Part shown: positions 1 through 6,362 of the stretch, in pieces
How positions within the stretch are numbered: position 1 is the first letter of the stretch
Layout of the letters: the number at the start of each line of letters is the position of its first letter
Source: Candidatus Woesearchaeota archaeon
GTDB lineage: Archaea; Nanobdellota; Nanobdellia; Woesearchaeales; 21-14-0-10-32-9
Direction of reading: 5' to 3'
DNA length: 10,117 nt
Assembly (NCBI GenBank): GCA_003560545.1
Contig: PWLK01000080.1
Coordinates: 1 to 10,117 of the forward strand
Position numbers and translations under genes: made by a program
The notes under the pieces: generated by a model
What the model was told of the DNA's origin: nothing
Database searches by the model: none
The model's input: only the letters and a program-made list of their open reading frames with translations

Positions 1-769
1 CAGTGTGGCTTTATTGTTCCGTCCGGGTGTTTTACTTCCTGGAATAAGTGTCCTACTTCGTCGCAGTGTGGTAATCCTGGTGGTGCTCCCGCGTACCCGG
101 TTGCAAGTATTTTCTTGTCTCTTACGATTACGCATCCTGCTCTGCCTCTGTCGCACGTTCCCCTGATTCTTACTGCGTCCATGATTTTGAAGAAGTATTC
201 ATCCCAGCCAGGCCTTTTGTACGTTTCCCGTAGCATCTTATCGATTTTTTCGTAGAACTCTTCTAGCGTTCCGTTGTTGTTTATTATTACATCTGATGCT
301 TTCCTGCAGTTCTCGAACTCCCTATACATGGCTTTTCCGCCTTTGCTTTCTAGTTTTTCATGTTCCTTAAATTCTTTCCATGTAGCCGGGTCTTCCTCTC
401 TTTTCCTGGCTGCGATTCTTTCAAATCTTTTTCTTGCCGGTGCGATTGTGAATACTGATACAAAGCTTGGGTGTCTTTTCAGAACTTTTATTTCTGCGAC
501 TCTTCCTATGCTTGTTACAACGTAATTCTTCCCTGGCTTCATTCTTCCCAGGGCTCTTTCTGCTAGGATTCCGTCCCCGTGTTCTTTTCTTATCTTATTC
601 CCGATCCCTTGAAGGTTAATCCTTGTCACAGGTACTTTCTGTTTTTTCAGGTCTTCCCTTAATATATCGGACAAAGAAATATGTTCGAATCCTTTTTTCT
701 GACGAAATAATTAGCTAATGCGTCCTTTCCGCTTGCCAGATACCCACTAACACCAATTATTTGCGACAT
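1..769 (-). CDS. P-loop kinase-like domain fused to dCMP deaminase, partial, with -1 frameshift
   Basis: Predicted to deaminate dCMP to dUMP, feeding the thymidylate genes on the other strand. The ATG at 769-767 starts a P-loop domain with Walker A GYLASGKD (residues 10-16 and before), resembling dephospho-CoA kinase/AAA_18 NTPases. The zero frame stops after 36 codons (TAA 661-659). Homology continues in the -1 frame from the A_AAA_AAG at 698-692: FEHISLSDILR, then a kinase-like helical region to about residue 180, then a deaminase domain from about residue 187 (RPGWDEYFFKIMDAV, TCDRG, ATGYAGAPPGLPHCDEVGH). The catalytic HAE and PCxxC motifs should lie beyond the left edge. Yeast Dcd1 also carries a P-loop-like N-terminal region before its deaminase domain, so the fusion has precedent. 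The break could be programmed frameshifting, a true mutation or a one-base error in the A run. The dCMP deaminase call is firm; the N-terminal domain's substrate is unknown. Confidence 0.85.
692..698 (-). promoter_or_regulatory. A_AAA_AAG slippery heptamer at the frame break
   Basis: On the minus strand the codons AAA AAG (697-692), preceded by A698, form the canonical -1 slippery heptamer in the correct zero-frame phase. Slipping back one base makes the next codon GGA (glycine), followed by FEHISLSDILR, which restores the kinase-deaminase. I see no strong stem-loop just downstream and no SD-like stimulator just upstream, so recoding is a hypothesis. A single missing A in the six-A run would give the same picture. 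Confidence 0.4.
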
Positions 770-790
770 CTTAGTAGTAATAGAAAACCA

Positions 791-810
791 TAACTTATAT
801 AAATATGTTA
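791..810. promoter_or_regulatory. Near-palindromic shared TATA element of a divergent promoter
   Basis: The core at 795-803 reads TTATATAAA on plus and TTTATATAA on minus, flanked by TAAC...GTTA; 16 of 20 positions are symmetric. On minus it lies 26 nt before the deaminase ATG (769), which has no Shine-Dalgarno site, so that transcript is probably leaderless. On plus it lies about 47 nt before the thyX ATG at 850, leaving a short leader with a GGGGT purine tract (836-840). Confidence 0.65.
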
Positions 811-849
811 CTATTCAAAAATAGAAAAATATTCAGGGGTTTGGTTAAT

Positions 850-2535
850 ATGCCTAAAGAACTAAAAAAAGCTGATTCTACATGGAGTTTATACTCAGAA
901 GAGGAATTAGGAATTCCAGCACTAACAATGCACAATAATGACACAGGAGTAACTCTTGCAACAATACTTGGAAACCCAGAACTAAGATTGGCGTCATATG
1001 TTGCATGGGCAGGCGCAAGGCACTCAAGAGCGCCAGGAGACACAATTGATATCTTACTGGAGATGAAAGGAAAAGGCGTGAATCCTGATGAAAAACTCGA
1101 AACAACATTCAAGACCTACGGACACGCATCAGTAGGCGACATGGCGAGGCTCGCAGTCCAATTCAACAACGTACCGATGCACTTCCCAGCAGCTATGTTC
1201 AACGCCACCGCAATAAACTCAGGCCAGGAAAAATCCACTCGTTACCAAAAAGAGTTCAGCGGCGCAATCCTGCACCCCCTTAAAATGTACTTGCCAGAAC
1301 AAGCAGGCCTTGAAGCACTAGAAGGCAAATACCAAGACCTGGGCAGGCTGGCCCTGATGAACTTCAAAGAGCTAAAAGAGCCAATAACAAAATCATACAC
1401 AGAATTCTACAAGCCAGAAAACGAAAAACAAGAAAAATCACTCGGATCAAGGGTTCTTGACACTATTCGCTTCAACTTATTACTCGGACAATCATCGGGC
1501 TTTGCACTAGAAACCAGTGCGCGTGACTGGTCCAGGATGATAGGACAGCTCAAAGCATCCCCTATGAAATATTACAGGTCAATAGGAAACCAATTAGAAG
1601 AATTCCTCGCACCAAACCCCAAAATAGAAGAAGAGCTTGGCTTCCTAGCAGAAGCACCAAGCCTGATACGCCACACAGACCCTGACAACACGGTAAAGAA
1701 AGACATGGCGGAACTAAGAGAATTCCTAGAGCAAAACAATTTCAAGGAAGCATTAAGAGGATACATAAGAAAAGGATTCCAGGGAGTGCAAGACCAAAAA
1801 GCAGCACTCATAAGCCCAGGAAACTCTTCCGTTAAGAGAATGGCAGCACAGTACATCCTTGCTTTGGAGCCAAGATCAGATTACAATGCAGTCCTAGGAT
1901 GGCTTGACCACTTACCAGATGAAAAGAAATCTTCGCTAAGCAACATAATAATGGAAAACCACTCGCACCACAAAGAAATCCCGTTGCAACTCGCAAGAAC
2001 CAGTGACATATCCGTTGTAATGGAAGGAACCCTGGGAGAGCTAAGAGACTTTAACAGGCACAGGGCTTTCGGCAGGTTCATGCAAAACCTCCCTCTTTTT
2101 TACGGTGAGCAAACAAGCTTCAGCAAAGCAATGGATTACCTTGAATCAGGGTTCGGCTTGCCGTCCTACATCAACGACGTAAAAGAATTCTCAGGATTCA
2201 AAAAAGAGATGATTGAAAGGCTTAACGATTACTATGATGGAGCAATAAACTTCATGCAATCCGTCAACCAAACAGTTGGTGATGATGTAGACTACGGATT
2301 CATCCAGAACATAATGCCTTTAGCGCATAAGTCTAATTTGTGGCTTCACGGTGCTCCAAGAGACGCACACTACCTTACAAGGCTCAGAGTGCGCCCTGGA
2401 GGACACATAAATTACAGGATACTAACGTATGACGCAGCACAACTCATAAGCGAGTCAGATCCTTTCCTTTTCGGCATGAAAATGGAAGGCAGACCTGACC
2501 CTGCAAGCAGAGAAGAATTTTTCGACAGGAGCTAA
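850..2535 (+). CDS. Tandem-domain FAD-dependent thymidylate synthase-like protein (ThyX family)
   Basis: Likely makes dTMP from dUMP using flavin and methylenetetrahydrofolate. At 561 residues it is over twice a usual ThyX subunit and reads as two ThyX-like halves. The N-half has AGARHSRAPGD (54-64), YGHASVGD (90-97) and SGQEKSTRY (124-132), matching the end of the ThyX motif RHRxxSxNExSxRY. The C-half has FNRHRAFGRF (RHR at 403-405), matching the start of that motif, and a C-terminal RDAHYLTRLRVRPGGH segment like the ThyX substrate-binding helix. Neither half has the whole motif. I chose the ATG at 850 over the in-frame ATG at 805, because 805 overlaps the TATA region and would lie upstream of the expected transcript start. 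The gene is 2 nt upstream of tmk and divergent from the dCMP deaminase, which supports the role. Family is secure; catalytic activity of the double form is inferred. Confidence 0.85.
   Translation: MPKELKKADSTWSLYSEEELGIPALTMHNNDTGVTLATILGNPELRLASYVAWAGARHSRAPGDTIDILLEMKGKGVNPDEKLETTFKTYGHASVGDMARLAVQFNNVPMHFPAAMFNATAINSGQEKSTRYQKEFSGAILHPLKMYLPEQAGLEALEGKYQDLGRLALMNFKELKEPITKSYTEFYKPENEKQEKSLGSRVLDTIRFNLLLGQSSGFALETSARDWSRMIGQLKASPMKYYRSIGNQLEEFLAPNPKIEEELGFLAEAPSLIRHTDPDNTVKKDMAELREFLEQNNFKEALRGYIRKGFQGVQDQKAALISPGNSSVKRMAAQYILALEPRSDYNAVLGWLDHLPDEKKSSLSNIIMENHSHHKEIPLQLARTSDISVVMEGTLGELRDFNRHRAFGRFMQNLPLFYGEQTSFSKAMDYLESGFGLPSYINDVKEFSGFKKEMIERLNDYYDGAINFMQSVNQTVGDDVDYGFIQNIMPLAHKSNLWLHGAPRDAHYLTRLRVRPGGHINYRILTYDAAQLISESDPFLFGMKMEGRPDPASREEFFDRS
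2527..2531 (+). promoter_or_regulatory. Shine-Dalgarno AGGAG for tmk inside the thyX end
   Basis: AGGAG lies in the last codons of the upstream synthase, six bases before the tmk ATG at 2538. With only 2 nt between stop and start, reinitiation/coupling is likely. Confidence 0.7.
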
Positions 2536-2537
2536 AA

Positions 2538-3248
2538 ATGGCTGGGAAACTAATTATAACTTGGGAGGGAATTGAAGCATCAGGGAAAGACACACAACTA
2601 GACCAAGTCCAAGGATTACTTGCATCGAAAAATGTTCCATTTGAGTCTTTCAGGGAGCCAGGGGGGACTGGTTACGCGGAACTCACAAGAAACCTTATCA
2701 AAGACAAAGAAATAATAAAGAAGTACAACGAGCAATACAACGATTCCTTGGATGAATCTGAATCCTTAGACCCTTTAGCAGAAGCATACTTGTTCTTCGC
2801 TGCCAGAGCCCAGTTGTTCAGCCAAATAAAAGACATCCAGGACAAGGTAATTCTGATAAACAGGAGTATTGACAGCACCATTGCGTACCAAGGATTTGGA
2901 AGGTTCCACGGAGAAGAAAAATACTTGAACAATTTTCTTCTTAACAACACTTACGCTATCCAAGGCGAAAAGATTCATAGGACTTACTTCCTTGATATAA
3001 GTGTTGATGAGCTGCATGAGCGCAAGCAGAAATTTGTGGACCCTGAGAAAATTGTGGATAGAATGGAAGATAACAAGAAGGATTTCTTTGAAAGAACAAG
3101 GCAGGGATACTTTTGGCTCGCAGAAAAAAATCCTGAAAGGATAAAAGTTATAAACGGGGAACAGCCTTTCTTAGACGTATTCAACGACATTAAAAAAGAC
3201 TTAGATGTTCTTCTGGACGAGCATGGTTACTCTCCAAAAGCTTTATAA
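2538..3248 (+). CDS. tmk: Thymidylate kinase (dTMP kinase)
   Basis: Phosphorylates dTMP to dTDP with ATP in the cytoplasm. Features in order are Walker A EGIEASGKDTQ (about 10-20), REPGGTGYAE (40-49), a PLAEAYLFFAAR helix, the DR[YH]-type region read as INRSIDSTIAYQGFGR (from 107), and the lid/C-terminal segment RMEDNKKDFFERTRQGYF. Two residues differ from the common family form: Walker A has GKD where GKS/T is usual, and the DR motif has Asn108 in place of Asp. There is also an acidic insertion of about 15-20 residues after REPGGT, making 236 residues against a usual 200-215. The ATG sits 2 nt after the thyX stop with AGGAG (2527-2531) six bases upstream, so the two are surely cotranscribed. 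The synthase neighbour fits the pathway. Activity is likely but should not be assumed without noting the Asn. Confidence 0.92.
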   Translation: MAGKLIITWEGIEASGKDTQLDQVQGLLASKNVPFESFREPGGTGYAELTRNLIKDKEIIKKYNEQYNDSLDESESLDPLAEAYLFFAARAQLFSQIKDIQDKVILINRSIDSTIAYQGFGRFHGEEKYLNNFLLNNTYAIQGEKIHRTYFLDISVDELHERKQKFVDPEKIVDRMEDNKKDFFERTRQGYFWLAEKNPERIKVINGEQPFLDVFNDIKKDLDVLLDEHGYSPKAL

Positions 3249-3249
3249 A
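3242..3249 (+). promoter_or_regulatory. TATA box for the L44e gene, overlapping the tmk stop
   Basis: TTTATAAA covers the tmk stop codon (3246-3248) and ends 22 nt before the L44e ATG at 3272. There is no Shine-Dalgarno match before that ATG, only a pyrimidine tract, so the transcript is probably leaderless. Confidence 0.65.
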
Positions 3250-3271
3250 CACTTCTTTTTTCCCGTCCACC

Positions 3272-3589
3272 ATGAAGATTCCTAAGGTTACTAAGAGGCA
3301 TTGTAAGCATTGCAGGAAGCACACCGAGCACAAGGTAGCTGAAGCTAAGAAGAAAGGCAGAAGCACTTCTAATCCTTTGTCCAGGTTTGGCTCTAGGAGG
3401 TTGTTGGATCGTGGTGCTAACCGCGGAGCAGGGAACCAGGGAAAATTCAGTAAGCCTCCGATTAAGAACTGGCGTAGCACAGGCAAGAAATTGAGCAAGA
3501 AGACCGATTTGAGGTATACTTGTAATGCGTGCAAGAAGACTTCTGCTCAGCACAGCGGTGTCAGAGCTAAAAAAATCGAGATGGTCTGA
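3272..3589 (+). CDS. rpl44e: 50S ribosomal protein L44e (eL42)
   Basis: Zinc-binding protein of the large ribosomal subunit near the E site. The 105-residue chain opens with MKIPKVTKRHCKHC and carries two CxxC pairs (Cys11/Cys14 and Cys84/Cys87) expected to hold one zinc ion. The highly basic middle (GRSTSNPLSRFGSRR, KFSKPPIKNW) is typical of the family and slightly longer than the common 92-95 residue archaeal form. The ATG at 3272 starts at the conserved MKIPK. It heads the translation cluster, 75 nt before S27e, and has its own TATA box inside the end of tmk. Confidence 0.95.
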   Translation: MKIPKVTKRHCKHCRKHTEHKVAEAKKKGRSTSNPLSRFGSRRLLDRGANRGAGNQGKFSKPPIKNWRSTGKKLSKKTDLRYTCNACKKTSAQHSGVRAKKIEMV

Positions 3590-3604
3590 ATTCTTATAAC
3601 AAAG

Positions 3605-3612
3605 CTTATAAA
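3605..3612 (+). promoter_or_regulatory. TATA box upstream of S27e
   Basis: CTTATAAA lies 53 nt before the S27e ATG at 3665, within the 75-nt gap after L44e. It predicts a start near 3637 and a short leader that includes the GGAGG site, so S27e-aIF2-alpha-Nop10-PAC2 could be transcribed apart from L44e. Confidence 0.6.
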
Positions 3613-3650
3613 GAAAAATATTTTTCCCCGTCGTACCACGTAATTGTTAT

Positions 3651-3655
3651 GGAGG
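3651..3655 (+). promoter_or_regulatory. Shine-Dalgarno GGAGG deciding the S27e start
   Basis: GGAGG is nine bases before the ATG at 3665. It falls after the in-frame TTG at 3644, so it argues for 3665 as the real start. Confidence 0.75.
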
Positions 3656-3664
3656 ATTTTTAAG

Positions 3665-3844
3665 ATGAAAACCGAGCCAGACTCTAAGTTTATAAAAGTA
3701 AGATGTGTTAAGTGCAAGAACGAGCAAGTCGTCTTTGGCAAGGCTTCAAGCAAGGTTAGCTGCTTGGTCTGTGGTAAGGACATGGCTGAGCCGACAGGCG
3801 GGAAGACAAAGGTCAAAGCCAGGATTCTTGAGGTACTCGAATAA
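3665..3844 (+). CDS. rps27e: 30S ribosomal protein S27e (eS27)
   Basis: Small zinc-ribbon protein of the small ribosomal subunit. The 59-residue product has Cys14xxCys17 and Cys33xxCys36, which form the ribbon, followed by a GGKTKVKARILEVL strand typical of archaeal S27e. An in-frame TTG at 3644 would add seven residues, but GGAGG (3651-3655) and family length favour the ATG at 3665. Its stop overlaps the aIF2-alpha ATG in TAATG, so translation of the two is probably coupled. Confidence 0.95.
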   Translation: MKTEPDSKFIKVRCVKCKNEQVVFGKASSKVSCLVCGKDMAEPTGGKTKVKARILEVLE

Positions 3845-4629
3845 TGCTTCTTAAAAGGCATGGTTACCCTGAGGAAGGAGACATCGTTTTTTGTACGGTT
3901 ACGAATGTCCAGTACAACTCTGTATTCGTAAGAATAGAGGAGTACAACAAGCAAGGCCTTATTCATATCAGCGAGATCAGCCCTGGCCGGATTAGGAATA
4001 TCCGGGATTATGTTAAAGAGGGCAAAATGGTGGTCTGTAAAGTCCTCCGTATTGATGAGAGGAAAGGCCATATTGACTTGTCACTGAGAAGGGTTAATGA
4101 GAGGGAGCGCAGGCAGAAAACAGATGAGAGGAAGCAGGAGCAGAAAGCTGAGAAAATCGTTGAAGGCCTCGCAGGCCAGTTGAAGAAGCCTTTTGAAAAG
4201 GTTTACGAAGAGGTTTCCTCTGCGCTTATGCCTAAGTACGGGTTTCTTCACGTTGCTTTCGAGGAAGTTGTGGAGAGCGATGAGTCCCTTGAAAAAATGG
4301 GTTTGAAGAAGGAGTACGCTGAGCCTTTGGAGGCTTTGGTCAGGGAGAAGATCAAGCCCAAGCAGGTAACCTTGTCAGGGGTTATTACGATAAAAACTTA
4401 CGCTGAGAGCGGCGTGGACATAGTAAGGGATGCTTTGGTAAAAGCAAGGAGTACTAATAAGACTATTAACATATACTACCTTGGAGCGGGTAACTACTCT
4501 ATCAGCGTTGAAGCTAAGGATTACAAGGACGCTGAAAAGCACTTAAAAGAAGCTGTTGGCATAGCCGAAAAAACAGTTGTATCTGATAAAACCAGTGTTT
4601 TCAAGTTCAAAAAGAGGGAGAGGGATTAA
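3844..4629 (+). CDS. Translation initiation factor aIF2 subunit alpha
   Basis: Alpha subunit of the heterotrimeric aIF2, which delivers initiator Met-tRNA to the small ribosomal subunit. Residues about 10-85 form an S1 OB-fold (EEGDIVFCTVTNV, IDLSLRRVN), followed by the helical domain and a C-terminal alpha-beta domain from about residue 175 (QVTLSGVITIKTYAESGVD) that contacts the gamma subunit. The loop HISEISPGRIRNI contains Ser46, aligned with the serine phosphorylated in eukaryotic eIF2-alpha; whether it is modified here is unknown. The length of 261 residues is normal for archaea. The gene starts on the last base of S27e and ends overlapping the Nop10 start, so it is tightly coupled on both sides. 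Confidence 0.96.
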   Translation: MLLKRHGYPEEGDIVFCTVTNVQYNSVFVRIEEYNKQGLIHISEISPGRIRNIRDYVKEGKMVVCKVLRIDERKGHIDLSLRRVNERERRQKTDERKQEQKAEKIVEGLAGQLKKPFEKVYEEVSSALMPKYGFLHVAFEEVVESDESLEKMGLKKEYAEPLEALVREKIKPKQVTLSGVITIKTYAESGVDIVRDALVKARSTNKTINIYYLGAGNYSISVEAKDYKDAEKHLKEAVGIAEKTVVSDKTSVFKFKKRERD

Positions 4630-4793
4630 TGCACATTTTGAAGTGCCCAAGTTGCATGTTGTACGGCTTAAAAGAAACATGTGCTTGCGGGTCTGTTAGG
4701 GTAAGGGTTAAGCCGGCTAAGTACAGCCCTGAAGATAAATACGCTGATTATAGGAGGAAGGCTAAGCAAGATGTGGGACGTCAAGACGTTTAA
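4629..4793 (+). CDS. nop10: H/ACA RNA-protein complex protein Nop10
   Basis: Small 54-residue zinc protein of the box H/ACA pseudouridylation complex (with Cbf5, Gar1 and L7Ae), where it contacts Cbf5. The start MHILKCPSC and the later TCACGS give four cysteines (6, 9, 18, 20) that match the archaeal Nop10 zinc site. VKPAKYSPEDKYADYRRKAK is the conserved helical tail. The ATG at 4629-4631 shares a base with the aIF2-alpha stop (4627-4629), and the end overlaps the PAC2 start by 23 nt. The order aIF2-alpha, Nop10, PAC2 is a familiar archaeal arrangement, which supports both identity and cotranscription. Confidence 0.95.
   Translation: MHILKCPSCMLYGLKETCACGSVRVRVKPAKYSPEDKYADYRRKAKQDVGRQDV
4752..4757 (+). 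promoter_or_regulatory. Shine-Dalgarno AGGAGG for the PAC2 gene inside nop10
   Basis: AGGAGG lies within the nop10 coding sequence, 13 bases before the ATG at 4771. It is the strongest purine match near that start and supports initiation within nop10 despite the 23-nt overlap. Confidence 0.55.
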
Positions 4794-5535
4794 GGATAAA
4801 AAGCTGAAAAGCCCGGTGCTGATTGAGGGCTTGCCAGGTATTGCCAACGTAGGCAAGATAGTTGCGGATTACTTGGTAGATCAGTTTAAAGCCGAGAAAA
4901 TAATGAGTTTCTCTTCTTACGATCTTCCTAACTCGGTTTTTGTTAACGAAGACGCTTTGGTTGAGCTTCCTAAAATAGAGTTATATCATAAGAAGATTGG
5001 TGGTAAGGATTTCTTATTCCTGTGCGGTGATGTTCAGCCTAATAATGAAAAGGCAAGCTATGTTTTTACAGAAAAAATCCTTGGTATTGCCAAGAAGTAT
5101 GGGTGCAGGGAAATAGTAACCCTTGGAGGTATTGGCTTAGCAGAAGTCCCTGTGAAGCCCAAGGTTTATTGCACTGCTAACCAGAAGTCTTTCCTTGAAA
5201 AATTCAGGAAGAGTGGTGCAAGCACGAAGGTTTATGGGATAGTAGGGCCTATCATTGGAGTGTCAGGTTTATTAGTGGGTATGAGCAGGAAGGAGAGTAT
5301 TAAGGGAGTAGCTTTGCTTGCTGAAACCTACGGCCACCCTATGTTTCTCGGATTGCAGAGCGCTAAGGAAACCCTCAGGGTTCTTTCCAAGGCGTACAAT
5401 CTCAAGATTGATTACAAGGAGATAAACAAGGAGATAAAGCTCTTTGAGAAAGAAATGAAAGGAGAAGACGTTAGCGATGAAAAGTCTTCTATGAAAAGGC
5501 TTAAGAAGATAAAAGAGATTAGCTACATCGGATAA
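4771..5535 (+). CDS. PAC2-family protein (proteasome assembly chaperone-like)
   Basis: Member of the PAC2 family, related to eukaryotic proteasome assembly chaperone 2. In archaea the role is not settled; a link to proteasome assembly is inferred from homology. The 254-residue protein begins with VLIEGLPGIANVGKIVADYL (16-35), the family's hallmark N-terminal segment, then a glycine-rich core (EIVTLGGIGLAEVPVKPKVY) and GIVGPIIGVSGLLVG. The tail after about residue 205 is charged and probably helical or coiled (INKEIKLFEKEMKGED). The ATG overlaps nop10 by 23 nt, consistent with its fixed position at the end of this translation operon. It is the last gene before an 82-nt gap with a new promoter. 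Confidence 0.9.
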   Translation: MWDVKTFKDKKLKSPVLIEGLPGIANVGKIVADYLVDQFKAEKIMSFSSYDLPNSVFVNEDALVELPKIELYHKKIGGKDFLFLCGDVQPNNEKASYVFTEKILGIAKKYGCREIVTLGGIGLAEVPVKPKVYCTANQKSFLEKFRKSGASTKVYGIVGPIIGVSGLLVGMSRKESIKGVALLAETYGHPMFLGLQSAKETLRVLSKAYNLKIDYKEINKEIKLFEKEMKGEDVSDEKSSMKRLKKIKEISYIG

Positions 5536-5562
5536 TTTCAAATTAGTTAGAATTTTTGGAGA

Positions 5563-5573
5563 AATTTAAATAT
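5563..5573 (+). promoter_or_regulatory. TATA-like element before the lipoprotein gene
   Basis: ATTTAAATATT is the most TATA-like stretch in the gap after PAC2. Its distance to the ATG at 5618 (about 45 nt) leaves a leader of about 20-25 nt carrying a full Shine-Dalgarno site. Confidence 0.55.
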
Positions 5574-5603
5574 TTGAACGCATTACACCATGTAAAGAGT
5601 TCC

Positions 5604-5611
5604 GAGGTGAT
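5604..5611 (+). promoter_or_regulatory. Very strong Shine-Dalgarno GAGGTGAT for the lipoprotein gene
   Basis: Eight bases fully complementary to the AUCACCUC at the archaeal 16S rRNA 3' end, six bases before the ATG at 5618. It is the best such site in the window and suggests high translation. Confidence 0.8.
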
Positions 5612-5617
5612 TTTAAA

Positions 5618-6328
5618 ATGAAAAAAACAATCTTGCTCTCAGTGCTGGCCGTTGCCTTGCTCGCATTTGCGGCGTGCGACGCAGACCCTATCATGCCTCC
5701 AGGGGTGGATGGGTTGACTTCTTTGAGCGAGTTCTCAGCGTCTTACGAGGACGGCGTTTTGTATTACGATGCAGTCCTTGACAAGCCCACGCCTTGCCAC
5801 GTAGTAGAAGTAGAGGAAACTATTAGTGATGTGTTAAGGGTTGATTTCGTTACGAGTGTGAATGAAACCGATGAAATCTGCGCCCAGGTCATAACACCGG
5901 AAGAGATAAGCAGAGAAGTTGAAATGGAAATGCCTATGACGATACTGGTGTACATAGACGGAGTTCTTGCATCAGAGGAAAGCGTTGAAGAAGCCAATGG
6001 CATTCCTTCCAACGGTGACATCGTTGACATAGGAGAAGAGGGCTTCAGCGTATGGTATGACAACGGCTTCCTAAGGTATTCCGCGGTTATTGAAAAGCCA
6101 ACGCCTTGCCATGAATTAGACGTTGAGGAAATGCTCTTGGAATCCTACCCTGTACAAGTAAGTGTTAACGTTGACATTTACAACCCTGACCCCGAGCAAG
6201 TGTGCGTCCAAGTTGTAGATGTTGTTGAGCTTGAGGGAACAATAGAAATAGATCACGTGCCTGCAAGCTTCTCGTTGTCGATTGACGGGGAAGAAGTGTA
6301 TAGGACTAGTGAGATAGAGGAAGTATAA
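5618..6328 (+). CDS. Putative secreted lipoprotein with two PTPCH repeats
   Basis: Function not recognised. Residues 1-19 form a lipoprotein-type signal peptide (KK, a hydrophobic LLSVLAVALLAF core, AAC) with Cys20 as the likely lipid anchor, so the 236-residue protein should sit outside the cell on the membrane. The mature part is acidic and holds two tandem repeats: about 39-120 and 143-229. Each opens with F-S-x-x-Y-[ED]-[DN]-G, continues to [DE]KPTPCH, then a second Cys 28-32 residues later in a C[AV]QV motif (Cys60/Cys88 and Cys164/Cys196), and ends with a strand containing [IS]IDG. A disulfide within each repeat and a beta-sandwich fold are inferred from this pattern. It has its own promoter and a very strong Shine-Dalgarno site, and a T10 run follows the stop. 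It could be a binding or adhesion module; nothing shows catalysis. Confidence 0.8.
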   Translation: MKKTILLSVLAVALLAFAACDADPIMPPGVDGLTSLSEFSASYEDGVLYYDAVLDKPTPCHVVEVEETISDVLRVDFVTSVNETDEICAQVITPEEISREVEMEMPMTILVYIDGVLASEESVEEANGIPSNGDIVDIGEEGFSVWYDNGFLRYSAVIEKPTPCHELDVEEMLLESYPVQVSVNVDIYNPDPEQVCVQVVDVVELEGTIEIDHVPASFSLSIDGEEVYRTSEIEEV

Positions 6329-6338
6329 TTATTCTTAA

Positions 6339-6348
6339 TTTTTTTTTT
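6339..6348 (+). terminator. T10 run after the lipoprotein gene
   Basis: Ten consecutive T residues, ten bases after the lipoprotein stop (6326-6328), without a stem-loop, as in archaeal intrinsic termination. DUF192 begins 14 nt later, so termination may be partial. Confidence 0.6.
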
Positions 6349-6362
6349 ATTAGGTTTTTAAC

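Noticed and set aside
274..525. 83-codon open frame on plus opposite the kinase-deaminase
   Set aside because: Hydrophobic shadow of the antisense coding strand; the minus-strand frame carries clear kinase/deaminase homology.
805..849. In-frame ATG at 805 as the thymidylate synthase start
   Set aside because: It overlaps the TATA region at 795-805 and lies upstream of the expected transcript start; the 15 added residues look like none in the family, and 850 has a purine tract upstream.
3547..4071. 174-codon open frame on minus opposite S27e and aIF2-alpha
   Set aside because: It is antisense to two certain, overlapping genes and shows no family motif.
5536..5617. Possible small RNA or tRNA in the gap after PAC2
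   Set aside because: The 82 nt are accounted for by a TATA-like element, a short leader and a Shine-Dalgarno site; no cloverleaf or stable stem is apparent.
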